A stretch of DNA of 64,000 nucleotides from JADHOX01 sp038120515 (GTDB taxonomy: Bacteria > Pseudomonadota > Alphaproteobacteria > Rickettsiales > JABIRX01). Below are positions 9,401-16,412 of the stretch, piece by piece. Position 1 is the first letter of the stretch. Each line of letters begins with the position of its first letter. The stretch spans positions 53,855-117,854 of the forward strand of contig JAYOLW010000002.1 of the NCBI GenBank assembly GCA_038120515.1, written 5' to 3'. The notes beneath the pieces were generated by a model, which saw only the letters and a program-made list of their open reading frames with translations, made no database searches and had not been told where the DNA came from. The position numbers and the translations under genes were made by a program.

Positions 9401-10304
9401 CAGAGCTTTGATATCTCTGGATAAAGGCAAAGGCTGCTTCAAGCTCCTTAAAAAGAACCGTTTGCTCGGTTAATTGTAAAAACGATCGTAGTCTTTGAAA
9501 TACATCATATTGATGTTCAACATGTGAAATTAATGGCAACAAAAGCAAAAACGGATTAAACTCTTCTATTTCGCCATTTAGCGAGACTTTTTCATAATCA
9601 AAACTTTGATGCTGTCTGGAACCTGCGAGCAGATCTAATTGATCTCTGGCTTTTGGTAAGACAATTTTACCATCTAACTTTAAAGCTAATATAGCATTTT
9701 GTACAAAACCAATATTTGCAAAAAAGTCTGTTTCATCTGACGGAATGCTATTAACCTCACCATAAACAATAACTACTTCCGGATATTGCTCAACTATAGA
9801 ATTAATAATAGCGAGAACCTGATGAGCGAAAAAAGTCTCAGCTTTGGCAAAGACATCAGATTTTATAAAAATGGCACCGTTCTCAGCCTTTGTTACCACA
9901 ACTTGTCCAGTTAACCATTTATCAAGATCGTAATTTAACGGAATTAAAATCACAACCTCTTGACCATTTTGAACTCCTGCTAAAACGCTGCTTAAAACCG
10001 ACTTTAAGCTTTTCTCGGCACCGTATCTTTTGTTTGATAATATATCGCTAACGGCATGCGCGAAATCTTCGACTTTACAAACACTAAGTAATTCGTTATC
10101 TGGCCTTAGAATCTTTACAAACTTGTTACCAGCTTTTAGATTATATATGTTTTTTGATACGGAAACTTGATATTTAGCTAAAAAAATTTCTAACAAATGC
10201 TGATAATCCTCTGGTGAAAGGATGGCATCCTCTCTTGCGATATAATCTGATATGTGCAAACCTCTAATCACACCATATTTTTCTACTGAAAGCCCACTCC
10301 TCAT
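6432..10304 (-). CDS. Giant ankyrin-type protein, copy 1 (candidate host-interaction protein)
   Basis: 1290 aa, unrecognised as a named family. Layout: residues 1-250 form an alpha/beta domain with VVILIPLNYDLDKW (about 117-130); 430-545 and 580-690 contain degenerate ankyrin-like helical repeats (for example INHAIINDSINTFKAFLEAQ); 763-774 holds a lysine run; 800-935 has more ankyrin-like units (APIMKLAAEKGLKDVVDLL). From about 940 to 1165 there is a charged, low-complexity linker, then a helical coiled-coil-like C-terminus. No signal peptide or membrane segment is visible. It is clearly paralogous to the gene just upstream: long stretches align, such as FVDHGVGLNYEE against FLDFGVGLNYEE. A good ribosome-binding site (AAGGGG) precedes the ATG at 10304. 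Eukaryote-like repeats, great length and absence of a housekeeping match suggest an effector, which is inference. Confidence 0.8.
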   Translation of the reverse strand: MRSGLSVEKYGVIRGLHISDYIAREDAILSPEDYQHLLEIFLAKYQVSVSKNIYNLKAGNKFVKILRPDNELLSVCKVEDFAHAVSDILSNKRYGAEKSLKSVLSSVLAGVQNGQEVVILIPLNYDLDKWLTGQVVVTKAENGAIFIKSDVFAKAETFFAHQVLAIINSIVEQYPEVVIVYGEVNSIPSDETDFFANIGFVQNAILALKLDGKIVLPKARDQLDLLAGSRQHQSFDYEKVSLNGEIEEFNPFLLLLPLISHVEHQYDVFQRLRSFLQLTEQTVLFKELEAAFAFIQRYQSSAFLQMSEIKRWSLENFAYQTLVALDGGKDVQVRSDGFDIFINFVEQILNITGRQEEAKAFKDKFVKVKKDWYLRAENWSLQSQLAVIENVKNARSIIELDQTLIHQHGYFDVAAILDSVSIMEKVLSFNSSDRAYPINHAIINDSINTFKAFLEAQPSLISQTNAQGNIMHLVMGSVFINGDSRFEILNYLISNHSVAVKEMLKAQNQLGLRPLDVMPGVNSLYALKVIMNRVKLGIDLNNPEDFKIFADINGPYSLDEREKLTRLYNHYFQFAPALTGEFNLSEAIDSAKLAHIWNWLNSKSFDPDLQEFASPSLTLALFTKDLKEQTSEWLQLFVDHGVGLNYEESPAYDMHIRKPVSALYCSLSQGLLLEAQILVNAGVVFKTEHLSWIPDGHPEMSEFVKLQAEQKIKPGYELLRKILDRGDKPLKEVLTNEYVSSLYQGSDQIEELSAIKEALFISKGSGKKKKKILKDDLTALQVLQIIPATFPESLSMYNPPKELITDRLFYCARNGQLKELFYLLKNYPDIADVRNNAGEFLVENVIKNYALTNSNAIKVIDLLITFEFSLETSVSKPFERQKKSGKQGKHKMQADSDTAPIMKLAAEKGLKDVVDLLHLRGVCFTDSAYQLIPEALKANFADHKARLDKDKEEANAQAKKSAQAADQLAEWLVAEETKNTNALKGGGGKEKAAPKRAQPKPELVSKDTKSAVIAKQTGLKDVKASEPEAKKDTISPEDMAAIERALKGDEEEEWITATQSRRKQKSPSSSKGQIHGKGDEGKTRTLTNLHDVQQPRQNLKLESSRKLPAATDAKFKNAAATEHRKIEEKDPISELNTVPTQSICVEASQKQTDKKPQLRKQQEVSADSRVMIEMQNKKIDQLEAHIFGKFHHVVKDEATKTISLFSNNAALKTAFVTGFNDYKFSFCEFIEQNKLHANLQEFRAAVIRFVENYEKPIEEFEKRFRDLYEMSERMAVHLKHSQKRDYGSGI

Positions 10305-10366
10305 CGAAACCCCTTGTCAAAAGCCCGTCACTTATATACAACTATCTGCGAAGTTGCAAGATTCAA

Positions 10367-13300
10367 TTAAGTTTTTCCTACCATAGCAACAGCTCTTTCC
10401 TTTTTAACCTCGGAATGCAAAACTAAGCTTACCCCAAAATTATATAAATCTTTATATCTATCAATATCATCCCTAGCCATGTCTTTTATAGCTTTAAACT
10501 CATCTAAACCAGCAAGATAGGCTTTACCATTAGAGCTTTCTTTGGTAATCTGATACATTCGCAAAGCACCCTTTCGAACCATTTCTAGAGCATTATCACG
10601 GCCCTCACTGTAAGCCTCAGCTGCTAAATCAACTCCCTGTATAAAGCTTACAAGACTTTCCTTGCTGATTTCAATATTAGAATCACTAAATATTTTTTTA
10701 ACATTATTAGCGTGTTCTAAAGCCCTGGCTAAATCAGTAATCTCAGCTACAAACTGACTTACAATCTCTTCACATCCCAAGCCACCCAAAAGCTTTGGTT
10801 CAAACAAATCCTTCACTCCCTTTGCAAAGCTCACCTTGTTTCCTTGCAATATATTGCTCGATGCATTGAAAAACATGCCAAAATAACGACCATAGACTCT
10901 ATTAAACGTTATTGAATGGCTTTTCTCTAATGTAAAACTTAGGGTATCTGATCCTTTCTCTACCAAAGAACAGCCTAGCTTGTTTAGCAAAATATCTTCT
11001 AACGATTTAAGATCCGCCATGAGTTTTACAGATTTATCAGAATCAGGACTATGGCTTCTTAACTCTGATGTGCTTGAAGGGGGGTCTGCTGCTTGCTTAT
11101 CACCCTGACTTGCATTGCCCTCCGTCACTGAAGCGGGGGCTAATTGCCCAGATTGAACAATTGGCTCAACTTGAACAGGCTTTGTGTTTTTCCGGCCGCT
11201 TTGTTGCTTTAGCTTCGTGTTTGCTCGCCCATTAGAGCCAACTATTTGCCAGATTCCCTCTTCGTCACTTTCAACGTCACTAACACTATTACTTGTTAGA
11301 ACTTCCTGGGCTAGGCTTATGCTGATCTTACTTGACCCTTCCAAATCTAAACCAGAACTTATATATGTAGAAGGCTCATCCTGACGAGCGACTAAAGGCC
11401 TATCAGCCGAATCACCCCGCTTTTGTTTCCGGGACTTTTTTTTAGGAGCTTTAGTTTTGCTCAATGAATTATCTTTTGAACTGAATTCTTCAACTAAAGC
11501 TTGCGCCCTCTTTTCAGCATCTTGCGCTAACCGAGCAATTAAATCACTAAAGGAAGATTTTTTATCTTTAGGTAGACAATTTAACGCTTCTTGCTCCAAT
11601 GTATAACCGTTTTGAAGCAATAGATTAACAAGAGGTCGGTCTCCTATTGATGCAGCCAATTCCAATAAGTTTTTAGGCAAAACATCACTTTTTCTGCTGC
11701 TTGATTTCTGTTTAGTTAGAGGGATTAAAGACTGATTAAAGCCAAAATCTATCAGAATTTGCACTATCTCTAGTGACACAGGCCTTATCTCAGCCTGCCG
11801 AATGAGTTTTTCAAGCAAGAATTCATGCTCATCACCAGAAGCTTTAACAGTCGCCCTATCTTGACCTAGCCAAAAGATCAGCTCTTTTAAATAACCATTT
11901 TCCGCGCAATCGCTAATTCTCTTGTCCAGCTCCTGAGGCTTAACATTTCTAATTGCCACAGAATCAGGCTTGCGCTCTTTTGGCATCAAAAGCCTTATAG
12001 CCGAGGCTCTATCAGTAAAGCCTGCTACTTTGTCACTATATAGAATCTCTACCAAATCTTGGAAATTCTCGTTTAAATATTCAAGGCTTAGCTTATCAGC
12101 GCCGGCTGAGGCTAGAATCTCCAAAACCAACTCATAGGATCTATCCCAAAATCTCGCTCTTATCTTGCTAAACTCTGCCTTTCTTAATGGATCCGATATT
12201 AAATCCAGTAATGTCTCTGGGAAAAATGCTCCCGAGCAACATAGGACTTTAGCCTCATCAAACTGCGAAGACCTCAAGGCTTGAGCAAGCGCAGATTCCC
12301 CTATCAAAGCTTTGCCTTCTTCATAGTTTAAACCAACCCCAAAATCCAAAAACAACTGCAATTGCTCAACTTTATTGATAGGCTCTTTTGTATTAATGAT
12401 ATAAAGCGGAATTGAAAAGCCCTGATCAGATATAATATTAGGATTAAAATCAGGGCTATTAATATACCGCCATATTTCAACAAAATTATTATGCTTTATA
12501 GCTGTAAAAATATCGCTTGAGCTAGATACCAAAGGATTATCCTTGTAATTTATTAAATGCAATATTCTGGCTATATTCTTGTCAGTTAGACAATCGGCCT
12601 TTCCGCCCTTGCCTGAATATGATTCAATTTGCGTTGGTAAAAAAGTTCTGTCACTCAAGTTGCCCAAATCTATATCAAGCTTTGAACGATTTAATATTAT
12701 ACTTATAAAAACGGGGTTTGCAGATGGTGAGGACGTCATTAAAAATGGCGTCTTTCCTGAGGCGTTTTGCTCGAACAACATTGCCTTTACGGCCTCTTTG
12801 AATTCAGAAATTAAGTAATCAATCAAGCTTTGGTTAAAACGCGATTGATGGATGAGTCCCAAAATTATAGTGTGAAGTAAATTATTACCATTCTGCCCAT
12901 GTGATGTTACAAGCTCTGGATTCTTACTCAGACAAGCTTTTAAAGATTCAAAATGGCTATTATGAGCTGCCAAATGAACCGGTAAAATCTTTGCTAAGGT
13001 CTGATCAATCCCCATATCTATTAAGCCAGACAACAATCCGTCTTGATTAAGGATTGCCGCAACTTGCACTGATACAAAACCATAATATTGCTGTTTAAAT
13101 TTGACTGGATTGATTTCTTTGGTCACCATAACTCGAGTTAAATCCGCTACCGCCTGATATTGTTTATTAAGACTCCAGCTTGCATGATTTACAAACCAAG
13201 AATTTTCAATTGTCAGATAATTCTCTCTTAATACACTAGCCTCATCTCCGCGCTTACAATATATTAAAGCCTGCTCCAGCCAGAACACATAAATATCATC

Positions 13301-14422
13301 TGTGGCGTCGATTTGTTGAAGCTGAAATTCAGGATTTTGAACTAAAATTGTTTTTTCTAGCGCCCATCTTGAAAGCAAATTTAAGGCTTGGTCACTTGAT
13401 AGCTGCGCCCCTCTAATTATACCTAACGCACTTAGACACTCTTCAGCTAGCACTCCTTCGTTAAGAAAACACAGCATGTTGTGTAATTTGTTATATATTT
13501 CAAAAGACTCATCAGCACTAACTATAAAAGGATACAAGATTAGAAAAGGATTGTGTTTCTGCATGGCTATTTCTGCCGAAACATCCTTTAACACCATAAA
13601 CCTTGTCTCGTTTGCCTGACCAGGTTTATATTGATATGCTTCATATATTTTATCAAACACCTGTTCTCTTGATTTTATTTCAACCAAAGACTCAATCTGA
13701 TCAAAATTTAAATCTAAATCCAAGCCATCAAAAACAGCCTGAGCTAATACAAGCTGTACCATAAAATCTTCAGCCTGAGATTCAATTAGCCTTTGCGGGG
13801 CTGTTGTTAAGACTATAGATTTATTTTCAGCAATAAGCTTTTTCATTAAATTAGTTAGTATTTTTGAAAAGGCCAAATCCTGCTTTGCAAATATCTGAAG
13901 CGTGGCATCAATCTTACCCTCTTTGTTAAGCTTCATATCTAAACAAGCCGAAGCCCAAACGGTAGGGCTTGGGTTATATACAACTAAAATTTTACCCATA
14001 GAAGCGCAAGATTCTTTACTTAAAAACTCTTGGGTTAGTCTTAAAAGCATGTCTGAAAAACTTTGAAAAGTTTTTTCTGCGTCTACAGAGATCAAGCTCT
14101 TTTCCAACTCGTCCCTTACCGATGTTATCGGTCTTGAATATATGTCTAGTTTTGGTAAATGAGTTACCGAAGCAACCCTTGGTCCATCTTGAACGGACTT
14201 AAGCACTGGATAAAAGGCCACTTCCTGGTCTGAGTTTACAACCAAAGGGTCAATATGCCTACCTTTTGTATGCAAAATCGCTTCAATTGCAACATTAAAC
14301 TCTTCTGTTGTTATAACTGATCGAGCAAATAATTCGGCAGTACTTCGAATATGAGTGTTGGCAAAAGCAACATCATCAAACCCACGCCTTGGAGCATCTT
14401 TGTGCAAATTATTTCTAGTCAT
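10367..14422 (-). CDS. Giant ankyrin-type protein, copy 2 (paralogue of copy 1)
   Basis: 1351 aa. It has the same architecture as the downstream copy: an N-terminal alpha/beta domain (about 30-330, with ILVVYNPSPTVW at 145-156); ankyrin-like repeats at about 478-560 (LPVHLAAHNSHFESLKACLS), 634-740 and 832-945 (LLELAASIGDRPLVNLLLQNG); a low-complexity linker from about 950 to 1140; and a helical C-terminal domain of about 200 aa. A basic cluster PKKKSRKQKR lies at 993-1002 and an acidic-Trp motif DEEGIW at 1053-1058. A strong Shine-Dalgarno stretch (GGGGTGAG) precedes the ATG at 14422. It lies 33 bases after ftsB on the same strand and 62 bases before copy 1, so one transcript from ctpA through both copies is possible. 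No secretion signal is visible. The function is unknown. Confidence 0.8.
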   Translation of the reverse strand: MTRNNLHKDAPRRGFDDVAFANTHIRSTAELFARSVITTEEFNVAIEAILHTKGRHIDPLVVNSDQEVAFYPVLKSVQDGPRVASVTHLPKLDIYSRPITSVRDELEKSLISVDAEKTFQSFSDMLLRLTQEFLSKESCASMGKILVVYNPSPTVWASACLDMKLNKEGKIDATLQIFAKQDLAFSKILTNLMKKLIAENKSIVLTTAPQRLIESQAEDFMVQLVLAQAVFDGLDLDLNFDQIESLVEIKSREQVFDKIYEAYQYKPGQANETRFMVLKDVSAEIAMQKHNPFLILYPFIVSADESFEIYNKLHNMLCFLNEGVLAEECLSALGIIRGAQLSSDQALNLLSRWALEKTILVQNPEFQLQQIDATDDIYVFWLEQALIYCKRGDEASVLRENYLTIENSWFVNHASWSLNKQYQAVADLTRVMVTKEINPVKFKQQYYGFVSVQVAAILNQDGLLSGLIDMGIDQTLAKILPVHLAAHNSHFESLKACLSKNPELVTSHGQNGNNLLHTIILGLIHQSRFNQSLIDYLISEFKEAVKAMLFEQNASGKTPFLMTSSPSANPVFISIILNRSKLDIDLGNLSDRTFLPTQIESYSGKGGKADCLTDKNIARILHLINYKDNPLVSSSSDIFTAIKHNNFVEIWRYINSPDFNPNIISDQGFSIPLYIINTKEPINKVEQLQLFLDFGVGLNYEEGKALIGESALAQALRSSQFDEAKVLCCSGAFFPETLLDLISDPLRKAEFSKIRARFWDRSYELVLEILASAGADKLSLEYLNENFQDLVEILYSDKVAGFTDRASAIRLLMPKERKPDSVAIRNVKPQELDKRISDCAENGYLKELIFWLGQDRATVKASGDEHEFLLEKLIRQAEIRPVSLEIVQILIDFGFNQSLIPLTKQKSSSRKSDVLPKNLLELAASIGDRPLVNLLLQNGYTLEQEALNCLPKDKKSSFSDLIARLAQDAEKRAQALVEEFSSKDNSLSKTKAPKKKSRKQKRGDSADRPLVARQDEPSTYISSGLDLEGSSKISISLAQEVLTSNSVSDVESDEEGIWQIVGSNGRANTKLKQQSGRKNTKPVQVEPIVQSGQLAPASVTEGNASQGDKQAADPPSSTSELRSHSPDSDKSVKLMADLKSLEDILLNKLGCSLVEKGSDTLSFTLEKSHSITFNRVYGRYFGMFFNASSNILQGNKVSFAKGVKDLFEPKLLGGLGCEEIVSQFVAEITDLARALEHANNVKKIFSDSNIEISKESLVSFIQGVDLAAEAYSEGRDNALEMVRKGALRMYQITKESSNGKAYLAGLDEFKAIKDMARDDIDRYKDLYNFGVSLVLHSEVKKERAVAMVGKT

Positions 14423-14455
14423 ATCTCACCCCAACCTCAAAATTTATCTATGTTT

Positions 14456-14761
14456 TTATTTAAAAATAACCACTTCGTTGTTTTTGTTATAATTTAATTT
14501 CTCACGAGCTTTCTCTTCCAGAAAATCTTTATCTAAAGTTTCAGGGCTTAATGCCTTGATGCGCTTTTCGTAATTTGATAATTCAGCCTTTACTTGCTCG
14601 TAATTAGAGATTTTTGAGTCTAGCTCAACTTCTTTTGTGCTGATATTTTCAAACACCTCAAGCCTAAATATTTGAAAAACAAAATAGCTAAGCAATGCTG
14701 TTGTAACTATAAAATATATTACAATGCTGAAAGTAACTTTGTCTTTATTGAATATAACCAT
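14456..14761 (-). CDS. Septum-formation initiator FtsB/DivIC-like protein
   Basis: A 101-aa bitopic membrane protein. A short cytoplasmic N-terminus (MVIFNKDKVTFS) is followed by one membrane segment at about 11-32 and then a coiled coil at about 35-70 (KEVELDSKISNYEQVKAELSN). The tail DKDFLEEKAREKLNYNKNNEVVIFK fits the FtsB/DivIC pattern, where an E-x-A-R-x-x-L segment precedes a short beta strand. In the divisome such proteins pair with FtsL and FtsQ. It sits 9 bases after ctpA on the same strand; ftsQ, ftsA and ftsZ are about 35 kb away. Confidence 0.85.
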   Translation of the reverse strand: MVIFNKDKVTFSIVIYFIVTTALLSYFVFQIFRLEVFENISTKEVELDSKISNYEQVKAELSNYEKRIKALSPETLDKDFLEEKAREKLNYNKNNEVVIFK

Positions 14762-14770
14762 CTCTCCCTC

Positions 14771-16054
14771 TTAGTTTTTTAAAGCATTTAACCCCGATAT
14801 AAGATCTATTGCCCTTGCTAACTGATAATCTTCTTTGTATATAACATCAAGCTTCTCTTGATTAGACTTTTCTTTGACAACGCCATCTTTTTTGCCATTT
14901 ACCTCAATATGACCAGGAAGGTCAGCTTCGCTATAATATAAAGACTCCCCATCCTCTTCAACATAATGTTGGCTAACAACAATGTCAGGCTCTATACCCT
15001 TAGCCTGAATAGACCTGCCCTTAGGTGTGTAATAAGTTGCCGTAGTAAGCCTTACAGCCATCGTTTGGTCAATCGGGATAATGGTTTGCACAGATCCCTT
15101 TCCAAAAGACTTAGTACCCATAATGACAGCTCTTTTATGGTCTTGAAGAGCTCCTGCAACGATTTCGGAAGCGGATGCCGAACCGCCATTTATTAAAACC
15201 ACAACCGGAATATCTAAAACATGGTCACCAGGCTCAGATATATAGACCTCGTTTGAATTAGGCGCCCTTCCCTTTGTTGAGACAACTAGCTGCTTATCAA
15301 GGAAAAAACCCGATACAGATACAGCCTGATCAAGCAACCCCCCGGGATTGTTTCTAAGGTCTAGCACAATTCCTTCTGGCTTTTTATCTAGCTCTTTTAA
15401 CAGCTTATTGTAATGCTCTTTTAAAGTGTCAAAGGTTTGGGCTGAGAAAGATGCAACTCTTAGATAAATAATATCATTAACCTTTATGTCTGATCTTACA
15501 GTTTGTAGCTTTATTGTTGACCTTACAACATTAAATTCGAGCTCTTTAGAAGCGCCTTCGCGAATAATGGTTAGCTTTACCGACGAGCCTTTCTTGCCCC
15601 TAATATTGTTGACGGCTTCATTAAGAGTCATGTTTCTTACAGGCTTGTCGTCAATTTTTATAATATAATCCTGACTTTTGATTCCAGCTATATAAGCTGG
15701 GCTATCATCTATAGGCGAAACAACCTTGAGGGCTCCTTTATCTACAGTTATTTCAACACCCACGCCACCAAACTCACCTGATGTTTGAATTGTCATTTCT
15801 TTAAAGTCTTCTGCGTCCAAAAAGGCAGAATGTGGGTCTAGTGACCTTAGCATACCATCAATTGCTGACTCATAGAGCTCTTCGCCATCTACTTCTTCAA
15901 CATAGTTTTTACGGGTAAGGCTAAGGATTTTTTGAAATAGTTTAAAATTTACATATTCTTGTTTATCAGACGAGTCGTCCAGAGCAACAGCCGTTATAGA
16001 AAGAGTAATAATAGCTGAACAAAAAGCTACAATGAAATATCTGATTAAACGCAT
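14771..16054 (-). CDS. ctpA: C-terminal processing peptidase (S41 family), CtpA-like
   Basis: Periplasmic serine protease that trims or degrades proteins from their C-terminus. The 427-aa product has an N-terminal membrane anchor or signal (about 5-25), the SLDPHSAFLDAEDF segment, a PDZ domain at about 92-165 (GGVGVEI onward), and an S41 catalytic core. The Ser lies in GGSASASE (290-297) and the Lys in SFGKGSVQT (Lys319), the usual Ser-Lys dyad. LDLRNNPGGLL at 231-241 is also conserved. It heads the minus-strand group ctpA-ftsB-giant ankyrin genes. The upstream region 16055-16222 carries no other gene on this strand. Confidence 0.94.
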   Translation of the reverse strand: MRLIRYFIVAFCSAIITLSITAVALDDSSDKQEYVNFKLFQKILSLTRKNYVEEVDGEELYESAIDGMLRSLDPHSAFLDAEDFKEMTIQTSGEFGGVGVEITVDKGALKVVSPIDDSPAYIAGIKSQDYIIKIDDKPVRNMTLNEAVNNIRGKKGSSVKLTIIREGASKELEFNVVRSTIKLQTVRSDIKVNDIIYLRVASFSAQTFDTLKEHYNKLLKELDKKPEGIVLDLRNNPGGLLDQAVSVSGFFLDKQLVVSTKGRAPNSNEVYISEPGDHVLDIPVVVLINGGSASASEIVAGALQDHKRAVIMGTKSFGKGSVQTIIPIDQTMAVRLTTATYYTPKGRSIQAKGIEPDIVVSQHYVEEDGESLYYSEADLPGHIEVNGKKDGVVKEKSNQEKLDVIYKEDYQLARAIDLISGLNALKN

Positions 16055-16151
16055 AAATCCTTTTTTTACTTCTGTATATTTTAAAACTTTAAAAATGCAA
16101 GGGGGCTAATATTACCATCTAAAATGAACGGCAATGTTTTTGTTTTGTCTA

Positions 16152-16180
16152 TTGACTTATTTTTAAACCTTACCTATATG
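16152..16180 (+). promoter_or_regulatory. Sigma-70-type promoter of tRNA-Gly
   Basis: TTGACT (16152-16157), a 17-base spacer, and TATATG (16175-16180). The tRNA begins 43 bases after the -10 box, a sensible leader length. The -35 box matches 5 of 6 consensus positions and the -10 box 4 of 6. Confidence 0.6.
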
Positions 16181-16222
16181 TCATGACGTTTGTTGATTTT
16201 AAATTTTCAAAACATCGCTATT

Positions 16223-16297
16223 GCGGGTGTAGCTCAGTGGTAGAGCGCAACCTTGCCAAGGTTGAAGTCGCGAGTTCGACTCTCGTCACCCGCTCCA
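16223..16297 (+). tRNA. tRNA-Gly (anticodon GCC)
   Basis: Full cloverleaf read by eye. The acceptor stem GCGGGTG pairs with CACCCGC. The D-arm is GCTCAGTGGTAGAGC. The anticodon stem CAACC/GGTTG encloses the loop TTGCCAA, giving anticodon GCC. The T-arm GCGAG/CTCGT has the loop TTCGACT. The discriminator is T and the CCA end is encoded (16295-16297). Confidence 0.97.
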
Positions 16298-16326
16298 TTA
16301 TTCAAAAAAATAAATTTCCATAAGGT

Positions 16327-16354
16327 CTTGAAATATTCCGAAAGAGCCCTAAAT
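16327..16354 (+). promoter_or_regulatory. Heat-shock (RpoH/sigma-32-type) promoter of dnaKJ
   Basis: CTTGAAA (16327-16333), a 13-base spacer and CCCTAAAT (16347-16354), against the enterobacterial sigma-32 consensus CTTGAAA-N11-16-CCCCATnT. It lies between tRNA-Gly and dnaK, about 58 bases before the dnaK ATG, which is where a heat-shock promoter is expected. An rpoH gene is not in the window. Confidence 0.7.
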
Positions 16355-16412
16355 AGTTTCGCAAGCATTACAAAAACTGTGCATTAATTTAATTTTTTAA
16401 CCGAGGTTATAA

